A stretch of DNA of 64,000 nucleotides. Origin: Dactylorhiza incarnata. Its lineage: Eukaryota > Streptophyta > Magnoliopsida > Asparagales > Orchidaceae. Every line of letters starts with the position of its first letter. The first letter of the stretch is position 1. The translations under genes and the position numbers were made by a program. The stretch is from assembly GCA_033032865.1 (NCBI GenBank), contig JAWHQI010000079.1:8746501-8810500 (forward strand), written 5' to 3'. Under the pieces are notes generated by a model. It saw only the letters and a program-made list of their open reading frames with translations, did no database searches and was not told where the DNA came from. Positions 31,895 to 41,844 of the stretch are shown here, piece by piece.

Positions 31895-33420
31895 TTATCT
31901 ACGCAGACTCTCAACTCATAGTCTCACAAGTCGAAGGAGACTACGAGGCCAAGAGCGACCAGATGGCGAAATACCTCGCATTTGCAAAATTACTCCTCCA
32001 GAAGATCCCGTCGTATCAAATTCTACACATTCCCCGGGAGCAGAATTCCAGGGCTGATGCTCTATCCAAGCTCGCCACTTCACCCTCCAGCTACCAGTCT
32101 CGAAGACGCCGAATAGAAGAGATCATGATTCCGAGTATTCAAGGGTCGTGGGAGGTCGCAACCATCCACCAGGAAGAGTCATCCTGGATGACCCCCTTAC
32201 GAGCTTACCTCGAGCACGGACACCTCCCTAAGGACCGCCTAGAGGCACGAAGATTACGGATGCGGGCGGCATCATTCACTATTGTGGACGGGGAGCTCTA
32301 CAGGCGGGCATTCTCAGGACCATATCAAAAATGCCTACCGGCGGGCGAGTCAGACTACGCCCTCAGAGAAGTGCACGGGGGAGTCTGCGGAGAGCATCTG
32401 GGCGGAAAGGCGTTGGCACAAAAGATACTATGCCAAGGCTTCTATTGGCCAACAATGAAGAGGGACGCAACCAAGCTGGTCCAAAAGTGCAGGAGTTGTC
32501 AGCTGCATGCCAACGTGCCTCATCAGCCCCCGGTCGCGCTCTCCACACTCCAAAGTGCGTGGCCGTTCACGCAATGGGGAATCGACCTCCTCGGCCCCCT
32601 ACCTCTGGCTTCCGGACAGAGTAAGTTCATCATCCTATCCATCGATTACTTCACCAAGTGGGTAGAAGCGGAACCCCTAGCCAAAATCACAGAAGAGAAC
32701 GCTAAACAATTTGTCTGGAAAAACATCGTCTGCCGCTTCGGTATCCCAGCAACAATCATTGCCGACAATGACACTCAGTTCACCGGGAAGTCCTTCACTA
32801 AGATATGTGAGGACCTGAAGATCAACCTTCATCATACCGCCGTAGCACATCCGCAAACCAACGGACAAGTAGAAGTTACGAACCGCACCATCCTCAAAGG
32901 GTTGAAGACGCGCCTGGATGAAGCTGGGGGGCAATGGGTAGATGCACTCTCAAACGTACTATGGGCATATCGAACAAAAGAAAGGACTCCCTCAGGAGAG
33001 ACGCCATATAACCTATGTTACGGTACTGAAGCGGTCATCCCCATCGACATCGGCATTCCGAGCACTCGAGTGCTAACCTTCAATCCCAACAAGAATGACG
33101 GACTGCTTCGGGAAAACCTTGACCTAATCCCCGAAGTACGGGACGCCGCCGCCCAGCGTGCCGCCTCTTACCAAAGGCGCGTAGCCCGGCTCTATGACAG
33201 GAGGGTGAAGCCCAGACCAATCAACAAAGGAGATCTCGTCCTACGCAGCATCGAGGCGGCTGGAAAGGGCCCCCAAGGAGATAAACTCTCACCCACCTGG
33301 GAAGGTCCGTACGTTGTCACTGCGATCGTAAAACCTGGAACATACAGGCTCAGAACAGCGGAAGGAGAGACTCTACCACGCACTTGGAACGCCCAGAACC
33401 TGCGCCGCTTCTATCAGTAA
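31876..33420 (+). CDS. Gypsy second RNase H end plus integrase, open frame
   Basis: 514 open codons. It begins inside the archaeal-type RNase H (ADSQLIVSQVEGDYEAKSDQ; ends ADALSKLA) and continues into integrase: zinc site ending CRSCQLHANVPHQ, catalytic Asp in WGIDLLGPLP, second Asp in IADNDTQFTGKSF (near residue 297; element B and most relatives have ADNGTQF) and Glu in HPQTNGQVEVTNRT. The C-terminus ends WNAQNLRRFYQ, just as in element B. It has no start codon of its own context; it is the undamaged tail of a broken polyprotein. Confidence 0.85.
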   Translation: MQSRELIIYADSQLIVSQVEGDYEAKSDQMAKYLAFAKLLLQKIPSYQILHIPREQNSRADALSKLATSPSSYQSRRRRIEEIMIPSIQGSWEVATIHQEESSWMTPLRAYLEHGHLPKDRLEARRLRMRAASFTIVDGELYRRAFSGPYQKCLPAGESDYALREVHGGVCGEHLGGKALAQKILCQGFYWPTMKRDATKLVQKCRSCQLHANVPHQPPVALSTLQSAWPFTQWGIDLLGPLPLASGQSKFIILSIDYFTKWVEAEPLAKITEENAKQFVWKNIVCRFGIPATIIADNDTQFTGKSFTKICEDLKINLHHTAVAHPQTNGQVEVTNRTILKGLKTRLDEAGGQWVDALSNVLWAYRTKERTPSGETPYNLCYGTEAVIPIDIGIPSTRVLTFNPNKNDGLLRENLDLIPEVRDAAAQRAASYQRRVARLYDRRVKPRPINKGDLVLRSIEAAGKGPQGDKLSPTWEGPYVVTAIVKPGTYRLRTAEGETLPRTWNAQNLRRFYQ

Positions 33421-34531
33421 CATCAAGTCTTCTATCAAGTAGAAAGCCGCGAGCTCAAACTCGTGCAAACTTATCTTATATTATGTATGCAAAGCCGCGA
33501 GCTTAGACTCGTGCAAACTTATCTTATATTATGTATTGTATGCAAATCCACGAGCTCAGACTCGTGCAAACTTATCTTGTATTGCAAAAACTATGCGCGA
33601 AACGATTTTTACTATAAAAATGTATGCTTCAACATCTATATTCAATTAAGGAAGATCTTTATTTCAGGGCCCTGCCCTGGGGACTTCGCACCGTCGTCGA
33701 TTGAAGGTTCGCCCTTCTCCTCCGTCGTAGAGTCCCGGCGTCGTAGGGGCCTTCCCCCCTTACGTTCGTCCCCGGTTTGAATACACCAGCTATTCACCGG
33801 CCATCTCGGGGCCCTGCCCTGGGGACTTCGCACCGTCGTCGATTAAAGGTTCGCCCTTCTCCTCCGCCGTAGAGTCCCGGCGCCGTAGGGGCCTTCCCCC
33901 CTTAGCCCCCGGTTTGAATACACCAGCTATTCACCGGCCATCTCGGGGCCCTGCCCTAGGGACTTTGCACCATCGTCGATTGAAGGTTGGCCCTTCTCCG
34001 CCGTAGAGTCCCGGCGCCGTAGGGGCCTGCCCCCCTTACGTTCGCCCCCGGTTTGAATACACCAGCTATTCACCGGCCAAGCCTATATTATGTAAAAGTC
34101 GCGAGCTCAGACTCGCGCAAACTAATTTCTTGTTATTATTATGAAAAAACTCGCAGGCTCGAACACGCGCAGATTCCTCCGTTGTCTCGTAAAAGGCTAT
34201 CAAGCAGTTCGGGCATCAATGCTAAACAACAAGTCAGCAACAATCCCAAAGTACGAACATCCTTCGCCGACCATCATGAAGCACCTTTCCTCAATCGACA
34301 CTCCGACAACAACAGGGGCGGCAGGGCCACGAGAGTGTTATTGCAACGCAGCACAGAGCGAGAAACGCCTAAACGGAACAAGAAAGCAAAAGCAACCACA
34401 CACTCATCCCTCGACAGCGATTCCTACCCAAGGCACTACAAGGAGAGCAATGATCAAAACCGCCACAGAAAAATCAAAACCTCCGAAATCCTCCACGGCG
34501 AAATTCGGACTCCGAAGGTTTGGGGGGCTTA
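33421..34531. other. 3' untranslated region of gypsy element A
   Basis: No supported gene. It has repeated words (GCGAGCTCAGACTCGTGCAAAC-like, at about 33446, 33490, 33547 and 34087), a 140-bp tandem repeat and a purine-rich TTTGGGGGGCTTA next to the 3' LTR as polypurine tract. Element B has a 2.2-kb antisense gene in the corresponding place. Confidence 0.65.
33667..34080. repeat. About 140-bp tandem repeat, three copies
   Basis: GGGCCCTGCCCTGGGG recurs at 33667, 33808 and 33946 (periods 141 and 138), each unit running through GAAGGTTCGCCCTTCTCC and CCCCGGTTTGAATACACC. The related word (TTCGAACCGGGGGTAAACG on the other strand) occurs in the 3' region of element B. Confidence 0.88.
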
Positions 34532-35939
34532 TGTTATATATCTGTAGAGGCATTGGGGTGCGTCTATGAAAAACTCCACTAAAAGGAGGTGGGGTCAACG
34601 GTCAACGCATGATCGCCCGGGTTGAGGAGGTCGGGCCCGCCATTTTCACCGCCAACACGCGAGCACGCACGCGAGTCGCGCCCCACCATGACCGAACCCC
34701 GCTACTAGGGTGCGGTTAGCACCCCACTAGTTGGGTGCGAATAGCCGCACCCCCCATAGTGGGTGGAGCGGCCAAACCGCACCCCATGATGGGTGCGGGC
34801 AAGCCGCACCCCCTTGGGGTGCGGCCAAGCCGCACCCCTTTTTAGGGTGCGGCCAAGCCACACCCCCCTTTGGGGTGCGGTCAAGCCGCACCCCACGAGG
34901 GGTGCGGCCAGGCCGCAGCCCCTTGGGGGGCGGCCAAGCCACACCCCATAAGAGGTGTGGCCAAGAGGAGTCGCCCCCCTCCCTCGGGCACGGCCGCGCC
35001 ACGCCCTCCTTTAGGGGCGGTCGAACCGCCCTCACCCGAAGCAAGGTTGGGGTAAGTCCCCCCTCTTCCGTCTCGCCGCCCGCTTTTCGGGCTTCGGGGT
35101 CCACCCGGAGCATTCTCACATTTCCGACTCGCTCACATTTCCGACTCGCTCACTTTTCCGACTCGGCTCGCTCACTTTTTGTCTTTTCAGTTTCTCACTT
35201 TTCAGGAACAGCTTGTCGCCTTCCCTCGAAGGGCAGGATGGTCATTTATGAAAAATGGTGATCCATGGGCTCTGAACCAGAAAATATGATTCGTCCTCCC
35301 AGGTGGTTATGGTGGTTACAACGGCAAAATTATCGGGCTACCCCCGGCCAAAGCTATAAAAGGACCCCCTAGGCTTCATTTGAGAAGGCCCCCGCCTTGA
35401 TGACCAGAGAGAGCTCCTTGAAGATTTCCACGGATTTCTCCTTCGACGCTTGAAGATCTCCTTCGTGGACTCGAAGTTTTCCTTCGTCCCGAAAGGCGAC
35501 TCGGCAGTCTCACTTTCGTTCTCACGAAAGCGGACACAGCGCTCTCACTTTTGCCTTCACGAAAGCGGACAAGGCGTTCTCGCTTTTGTTCTCCGCCTTT
35601 CTCAGAAGGAGAAAGGACTTAGTTTTTCTGGAGGTGTTCTGTCACCTTCGGAATTCTCTTCTTCTCTCTCTCTCTCTCTCTTTTTCTCTATTATTGTAAC
35701 GAGCAGCGGTCTGTCGCGCTCGACTTCTAAGTCTATAATTGTAACCCCCCAGAAGATAGTGGAAAGTTGGTCGGCACAGCTCCGGCCACGTGGTTTTTTA
35801 CCCTTTCCGGGTTTTCCACGCTATAAAGTTTCAGTGTAATCAGCGAATCTCAAATTGACTGTTTGCGCGCTTGGTTCGCTCCCGAGCTAAGGTGGTTCAA
35901 GTAAACCGGTCTACCAAGAGCCCTAAGCGACCCGCAACA
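34532..35939 (+). repeat. 3' LTR of gypsy element A
   Basis: 1,408 bp. It is longer than the 5' LTR mainly because the GGTGCGGCCAAGCCGCACCCC array (34750-35040) has about two more units. It ends ACCCGCAACA before the target duplication. Confidence 0.92.
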
Positions 35940-35944
35940 ATATA

Positions 35945-36815
35945 TATACTATATTATAAAGAAATATCACTTTTGGGTTCATGGCAAGGAAAATAGGTAG
36001 ATTATGGTAAAGAAATTGAGACAACAAAAGATCACAGCCGTTTGATCATAAATCAAATCAGGAAAAAGGCCTGCGAATAGTCAAATCAGAAAAAAAAAAA
36101 GCTCTCCCTCCCTCCCAGCCTTTTCCCCTGCCCCCTCTGTCCCCTCCTTCCCGCCCCCTTTTGGAAGCACGCCAATAATCTCATCTGAACAGTTGGATCA
36201 GAATGCTTTAAAGAGTGGCCGTCCGATTCAAGGAATGAGCACTGCGTATAGCGATTCCACCAAAAAAACCAAAACTCCCATCTCTCAGAAATCCCGCGCC
36301 TCTCCCGTCTCCAACCTCGCCTTCACGATTTCACCACGCCGGCGCCGCCTGCGGGCTAATCGGACCCCATGGGGAGGTTCACTGTCCCCGACGAACACGC
36401 CGTCGGTTGTGCGGCGGCGAACAGGCAGGGCCACCGCCGGCGGCGACCCGCCCGTAAGCTCCAGTTTTAGGGCTCACGGGCAGGGCCACCGCCGGCGGTG
36501 GACCTGCCCGCTAGCCGCCGGACAACCGGCGACAACTCATAGGGGGCCGGCGAACATGCCGGTGGGGGCCCGGCAGGCCGCCGACATCTCCGCCGGAGGC
36601 GGCGCCGTGGTGAAGCCGTGCAGGCGCGGGCGGAAGTGGAAGGTGTGTTTTTTTTCGTTTATCTTAATAATTTAATAAGTAATTATATATTTAATAATTT
36701 ATAATGGTAATAATTACTTACAGTTATAGTGGTAATTAGTAATTACTTATTACCATTATAGTAGTAATAATGGTTACCATAACAGTTATAGTCAATGGCA
36801 AAGGCGAAAGCGGAA
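35945..36815. other. GC-rich exon-like segment in AT-rich flanks
   Basis: 36100-36655 is strongly GC-rich and open in one frame (36193-36675) with Arg/Pro/Ala/Gly-rich codons. A plausible splice donor follows at about 36646 (TGGAAG|GTGTGT) and a T-run after it. Upstream, CT-rich sequence at 36100-36170 resembles a 5' UTR. It could be the first exon of a host gene or a captured gene fragment cut off from the rest. I recognise no domain. The flanks are TAAT-rich and non-coding. Confidence 0.25.
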
Positions 36816-37368
36816 GTAGGGCTGATATCGAGTCGAGTTCGAGCGATTTTGGCTCGGCTCGAAATCGAAATTACCGAGTCGAACTCGGCTCAAAATCGAA
36901 ATCGATTTCGAGTCGACTCGACTCGAAATGGCTTGATTCCGAGCTGGCTCGAAATCGAATCGAGCTGGCTCGAAATCAAATTGAGCTGATTCAAAATCGA
37001 ATCAAGCTGGCTCGAAATTAAGCACTTTTTCTCTTTATTAGTAATTGGCTCGAAATTAAATTGGGAAACATGTAAATTTAGCAAATGAAACAATTAAAAC
37101 CTTCAATATTTTTATTTAGGTTTAAAATTTAGTGTTTTAATTTTAAAATATAACATATTAATAAATAAATAATATTTTTAATCAATTCGAGTTAATTCAA
37201 ATCATATTTCGAGCGATTCAGGGTTGGCTCGAAATCGACTCGAAAACAGATTCGAGTCAAATTGAATCAACTCAAATTGAGTCGAATCAATTGTAACCGA
37301 TTCCGATTCTGCTCAATATTCGTGCGATTTTCGAGCGACTTTCGAGTTTCGAATATTATGCTCAGCCT
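36816..37368. repeat. TCGA-rich palindromic repeat region
   Basis: Two blocks (36830-37020 and 37185-37350) of irregular units built on GGCTCGAAATCGA and CGAGTCGA, separated by AT-rich sequence. Units occur in both orientations, so long stems can form. It resembles the subterminal repeats of some hAT-type elements, but no terminus or target duplication could be fixed. Gypsy element B is inserted at its right edge. Confidence 0.5.
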
Positions 37369-38629
37369 TGTTGCGGCTTCTCAACGCCCTCGGTAGACCG
37401 GTTTCAATTCGGTCCGTCTTAGCCCGGGCGGTCGAGTGCGTACACAGTCAGAATGTTGCAGAGAGAAAATGTTGAAAATGGTACACACAGATCTTTAGCG
37501 TGGAAAACCCTCCAAATGGTGAAAAACCACGTGGCCGGGACGGTGCTGGCCGAAATCCACTATGTTGTGTTGTTACAGGGCTTTCTTGGAGAAGGCGAGG
37601 GCGACAGGCCGCGCCTCGTTACAGTTGTGAGAGAGAGAGAGAACTTCGTGGGTGACAGGCCACCACTTAGGATTTGATTGCCTTGCTGTGCGTCTGGTGC
37701 GGCTGTGCGCTTGCTGGGTGAGCCCTTCACGGAGCGCCTTGACTTTGCTGCTCTGGTTCGGGGTGCTCATCTCGAACGGCGTAGCACTGCTTCCTCGGTA
37801 AGAGGCGCTCGCAGGAAGAACCTGTCAGTTAGTAAAAAGGGATGGCGGAGTGTAGAGAGAGAAACTCTGAGGGAAGGAGGAAATGAAGAGAGAGAGAGTC
37901 TGGGAGAGAATGAGAGATTTTTCTTTCAAATGAAGACCCTTGAGGGTCTATTTATAGGCTTGGGAAGTGTAAGTTACGGTGGTTATCGCGGATAACCACC
38001 AAATGGAGGGCCGAGATCGTTGGCGACGATCGAAGGGTCGTGATCGCGCGAGACGATCGGAGGGCCGCGAGGGCCTTGGAGAGATCCAACGGTGGAGGGT
38101 GAAGGGCGGCGACGGCGGTGGCCGGCCATGGGTGGCCGGCCATGGCCGTCGGCCATGAAGGGGGCGGCGGTCGGCGGTCGGCCGGCCGGCCGGCCGGCGG
38201 TAGGCGGCGGCCGGCGGCCGGCGGCCGGCCGGAGGCGGCCGGCCGGAGGTGGCCGGCCGGCGGCGGTGGGCGGTGGGCGGTGGGCGGTCGGCCGGCGGCG
38301 GTGGCCGGCCGGCGGTCGGCCGGCGGCGGTGGCCGGCCGGCGGTGGCCGGCCGGCGGTGGTTGGCCGGTGGTTGGCGGCGGTTGGCCGACGACGGTTGGC
38401 GGTGGTTGCGATCCCGCGCGGGGCGGTTGGGACCCCGCGCGAGGTGGTTTGGATCGGTGCGTGGTGGTTTGGATCCGCCGCGTGGGAGTGGGATCCGGTG
38501 TGCGAAGGTGGGATTCGGTGTGCGGTGGTTTTCGGGATCCGGTGTGTGGTAATGGGATTTGATGTGCGGGAATGGGATCCGGTGTGCGGTGGTTATGGTA
38601 TTTTCCATAAGTAGAGGGGGAACCCATCA
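37369..38629 (-). repeat. 3' LTR of gypsy element B
   Basis: 1,261 bp. Minus strand TGATGGGTTCCCC to GAAGCCGCAACA. TATAAATAG lies at 37948-37956. Upstream on the minus strand are a perfect palindrome with 10-bp arms (37978-38000) and a G-rich GGCGGTGGCCGGCC variable repeat (about 38158-38400). Confidence 0.92.
38158..38400. repeat. GC-rich variable repeat in the 3' LTR of element B, G-rich on plus
   Basis: Degenerate GGCCGGCCGGCGG / GGCGGTGGGCGG units. The corresponding place in the other LTR holds a C-rich (CCGCCGCCTA)n array instead. Confidence 0.85.
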
Positions 38630-38641
38630 TTTGCCCCCCAA
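38630..38641 (-). promoter_or_regulatory. Polypurine tract of gypsy element B
   Basis: Minus strand TTGGGGGGCAAA immediately before the LTR start TGATGGG. Confidence 0.8.
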
Positions 38642-38705
38642 ATCCATTTGTTTGGAGCGCACGGAGAGCAATTGGATTTTCCCCTGCGACTTGTACCTGT
38701 GAGAG

Positions 38706-40897
38706 ATGGCTGGGGCGAATACTGGCGCGGAGGTGGGCGGCGACGATGGCGGTGCCAAGGTGAGCATGAGGTCCAAAGGTTTAATTTCCAAAAAGGCGGG
38801 CGAACGGCGTGCTAGAGGCGCGGGGAGTCGCATGGAGGGGAAGGGCGGCACTCGCGTGCGCGGGGTCGCCGCGTGTGCGCGCGGAAAGCTGCGCGCGGGT
38901 CACACCCGCACGGGCTCACGCGGTCGGGCGCGCGCACGCTCGCGCGCGGCAAGGCGCGCGCGTGCTCGCGCGCGGCAGGGCGCGCACGCTCGTGCGGCAG
39001 GGCGCGCGCACGCTCGCGCGCGCTCGCGCACGGCAGGGCGCGCGCGTGCCCGCGCACGCTTGCGCGCGGCAGGGCGCGCGCGTGCTTGCGTGTCGTAGGG
39101 CTCGCGCGCTTGCGTGTTCTCGTGCGGCGGCGTGGGGGCAGTCGTGCGGGCTGCTCCGCGGGGTCTGCTGCGCGTGTGTTCTTGGAGCTTACCTATGTGC
39201 GAGGTTTGTGCGGCGGTTAGTCTCGCGGGCGGACTTCTCTTATATTTCTCTGCGGTTTGTACTGACGCTTTTTCCTTTTCTTTCAGGCTCCTCGGCGTGG
39301 TGGGCAAAGTCGCCCAATGCGACTGGGCTCGAGTCTTACTCTCGATCATGTTGCCATATGGAGGAGGCGCTTCAACCTGCCCCCCGAATTGGAGATTCGA
39401 ATCCCAGGTCCTGAGGAGCGAGTACAGAATCCGCCTCGGGGTTGGATGACCCTTTGCGAGTCGTCACTTCGGAGTGGCTTTCGCCTCCCGGTGTGCGAGG
39501 AGTTGATCCAGATCCTGAATTTTTGCGGCGTCCCAGTGTCACAGTTTACGCCTCAGGGGATGGTGCGGATCATGGGGCTGATTGTCTTCTTCCGAGAGCA
39601 TGGTGCGAAGTTCTCCTTGGGCCTTTTCAAGGAGTGGTGTGTGATGCAAGTTGACGTCGGAGGTCGTATTGAAGTTTTTAGCAACAAGAGATGGCTGGAG
39701 TTCGAGACCCGGGTGGACCGCCGTCACGGGAATACTTTATTTGGCTATGTCAGGAACCCGGAGGGACTACCGGAGGTGTAGAACTCTTTACCCGATCGTT
39801 GCTGGCGCCTCAAAGGGCGTGAGCGGGAGTTTTCTCCTGTTCTCGGATTTTCAGATGCTCGAGAGCTGGGGAATATTCTGCACAGTATTTCCCTGTTCGT
39901 AGACGAGAAGCGCCTGCTTTTATGCGGGCTGTCCGTTGATGCTGGTCGTGCCGCTGCTGTTCCTCTTGTTCGAGACAGAAAGAGGAAGTTGGTTTTTAAA
40001 GGTCTGGAGGAGCCAGGTCCTGCTCCTTCACCGATACAGGATGCTCCTCAGGAGGAGGCGGCTCCTTGTGTATCTGGAGCTGATGGCGAGCCGGCTGATG
40101 AGGAGGTCGAGGTCCTGGGATCTACTGCCCCCCAGGCTTCTCCGGAGCGAGGCACAGCTCGAAAGGTGCCGGAAGGAAAGAGGGTCTCTTCCTCTCTGTA
40201 GGCCATGAGCCAAGCGGTAAGCAGGATTTCTTACTTCCTCTTGTATAGCGTCATTCTGTGGTTGCGGCCCTGACTTATAACCCCTTCTTTTTTGCAGATG
40301 GAGACTCAGGCATCGCTAGCGCATGTATGGAACAATCATTACGTGAGCTTGAAGGATGGGTTTATGACCATTCAGGGTGAGCTTCGGGAGGCGAGGAGCG
40401 CCCTTGTGGAGGCGGAGAGACGGCGAGATCGCGAAATCTCGCGCTTCAGGCGGATTGGCTCAGAGATGCAGGAAGAGCTGGAGAGGACCAGGTCCGGTCT
40501 CGGTGCAGAGAAGGCGGCGTTGGAGGAGGCCTTGCGATCCTTAGAGGTAGCCCGTGGTGACGTGGTGTGTCGGGATGCAGAGCTGGAGCAGTGCTGGGCT
40601 GAGGTAGCGCGTTTTTCTTCCGTGGAGCGGGAGACTGAGCTGAAGGCGGCTGGCTTGGCCGAGTATCTGGAGTCGGTTGATTACCTGCGGGACCGCTGCT
40701 TGATTGCCGAGGAGGTCCGAGACACGATCTGGACTCAGGAGGTGGAGCCTCATCTGGAGGATTCACGAGAGCTGGCCCTTCGCCAGGGAGTGTCGAAGGC
40801 TCTTAGGATGGTATCCCGGAAGCGGGGCTATGATGTTAGTTGCCTCGGGTTTGATGACCTGTCAGAGGAGGAGGACCCTAGCCCTGATGAGGAGTGA
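38706..40897 (+). pseudogene. Antisense three-exon gene of gypsy element B (gypsy-type transposon-domain-like)
   Basis: Opposite strand to gag-pol. Exon 1 38706-38759 (MAGANTGAEVGGDDGGAK) ends at donor AAG|GTGAGC. Exon 2 39287-40216 follows acceptor TTTCTTTCAG and ends at GCG|GTAAGC. Exon 3 40298-40897 follows TTTTTTGCAG. All junctions are phase 0 and one frame of 527 codons runs throughout, which strongly supports the model. Exon 2 contains FRLPVCEELIQILNFC and FTPQGMVRIMGLIVFFREHG, resembling the putative gypsy-type transposon domain (PF04195). Exon 3 is a long coiled coil with an acidic C-terminus (DDLSEEEDPSPDEE). Two in-frame stops, 39779-39781 (TAG where TGG is likely) and 40199-40201 (TAG where CAG is likely), look like deamination changes, so this copy is probably dead. 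Such antisense ORFs are known in Tat elements; the function is unknown. Confidence 0.75.
38760..39286 (+). other. Intron 1 of the element B antisense gene, with CG-alternating repeats
   Basis: 527 nt bounded by GTGAGC and a T-rich TTTCTTTCAG. Between about 38870 and 39110 it consists of repeats of GCGCGCACGCTCGCGCGCGGC-like words, very rich in alternating C and G, which is unusual for a plant intron. Confidence 0.65.
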
Positions 40898-41844
40898 TTT
40901 CTTTAGCTGCTTGTAGCCGTGTTTGCCGGATATGGTTGTATCTCTTTGATTGTATTTATCGTACTTGTCATCTGCACGATCTTGCTAGTCTGGTTGTTAG
41001 CACCTGCATAGTTTGATTATTTTCAAAGTTACACATGAGTTTGCGCGGGCTTGAGCTCGCGGTTTTTATAGAATAGGTGCGTGGATCTGGCACGCTGATT
41101 TTTTGCACGAGTCTGTCTCGCGGCTAAAATAGGTGCACGAGCCTGGCTCGCGGCTTTTATAAAATAGGTGCACGGGTCTGGCCCGTGGCTTTTTTGCACG
41201 AGTCTGGCTCGCGGCTTGGCCGTTGAATGTTTATATTCGAACCGGGGGTAAACGTAAGGGGGGCAGGCCCCTACGGTGCACGAGTCTGGCTCGCGGCTTT
41301 TTGCACGAGTCTGGCTCGCGGCTTGGCCGGTGAATGTTTATATTCGAACCGGGGATAAACGTAAGGGGGGCAGGCCCCTACGGTGCACGAGTCTGGCTCG
41401 CGGCTTGGCCGGTGAATGTTTATATTCGAACCGGGGGTAAACATAAGGGGCAAGCCCCTACGGTGCACGAGTCTGGCTCGCGGCTTTTTGCACGAGTCTG
41501 GCTCGCGGCTTTGCCGTAAAGGGGGGCAGGCCCCTACGGTGCCCAAGCAACGTTGAGGCAATGTGCCCAAGCAACGCTGAGGCGAGGTGCCCAAGCAACG
41601 TTGAGGCAATGTGCCCAAGCAACGCTGAGGCGAGGTGCCCAAGCAACGTTGAGGCAATGTGCCCAAGCAACGCTGAGGCGAGGTGGTCTTTTGAGCTGCA
41701 ATGATTGATGAGAAGTGATTTGCATGGATTGAGATTCGCTGCTTGCACATAAAAGTGTAGTCAAAAAGTTTGTGCCAGTCTTGTACATAAGATAGTTTGC
41801 GCGAGTCAAGGCGCGCGACTTTTACATGACAAGATGAAATAGAA
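40898..41844. other. Region between antisense gene and integrase end, with tandem repeats
   Basis: No coding frame supported. It contains the GCACGAGTCTGGCTCGCGGCTT word many times (41100-41510), three copies of a longer unit with TGAATGTTTATATTCGAACC (41225, 41330, 41415), and a 48-bp tandem repeat. It separates two convergent transcription units: the antisense gene (plus) and gag-pol (minus). Confidence 0.7.
41537..41684. repeat. 48-bp tandem repeat, three copies
   Basis: Alternating GCCCAAGCAACGTTGAGGCA and GCCCAAGCAACGCTGAGGCG half-units of 24 bp, three full 48-bp units. Open frames across it are only a by-product of the periodicity. Confidence 0.9.

Larger units (their letters stand above)
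26606..35939 (+). mobile_element. Decayed Ty3/gypsy element A (Tat/Retand-like)
   Basis: A 9.3-kb element with target duplication ATATA (26601-26605 and 35940-35944; weak evidence, as the site is itself TA-rich), paired LTRs and a TGGCGCCGTCTGTGGGAA primer-binding site. Gag, protease, RT, two RNase H domains and integrase can all be traced in order but are split by frameshifts and stops, many being C-to-T changes (CGA to TGA, CAG to TAG, TGG to TAG), as expected of methylated, silenced DNA. The tether-like RNase H plus the second, archaeal-type RNase H and the CEFHRGIGHTTEEC knuckle place it in the Tat group. Unlike element B it has no antisense gene before its 3' LTR. Confidence 0.9.

Noticed and set aside
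38092..38630. Long Gly/Arg/Pro-rich open frames on both strands in the LTR of element B
   Set aside because: They are produced by the GC-rich repeat in the LTR, without stop codons for compositional reasons.
41271..41809. Several overlapping open frames with repeated Leu/Gly/His motifs
   Set aside because: They arise from a 48-bp tandem repeat and other repeats whose length is a multiple of three; all frames stay open by periodicity.
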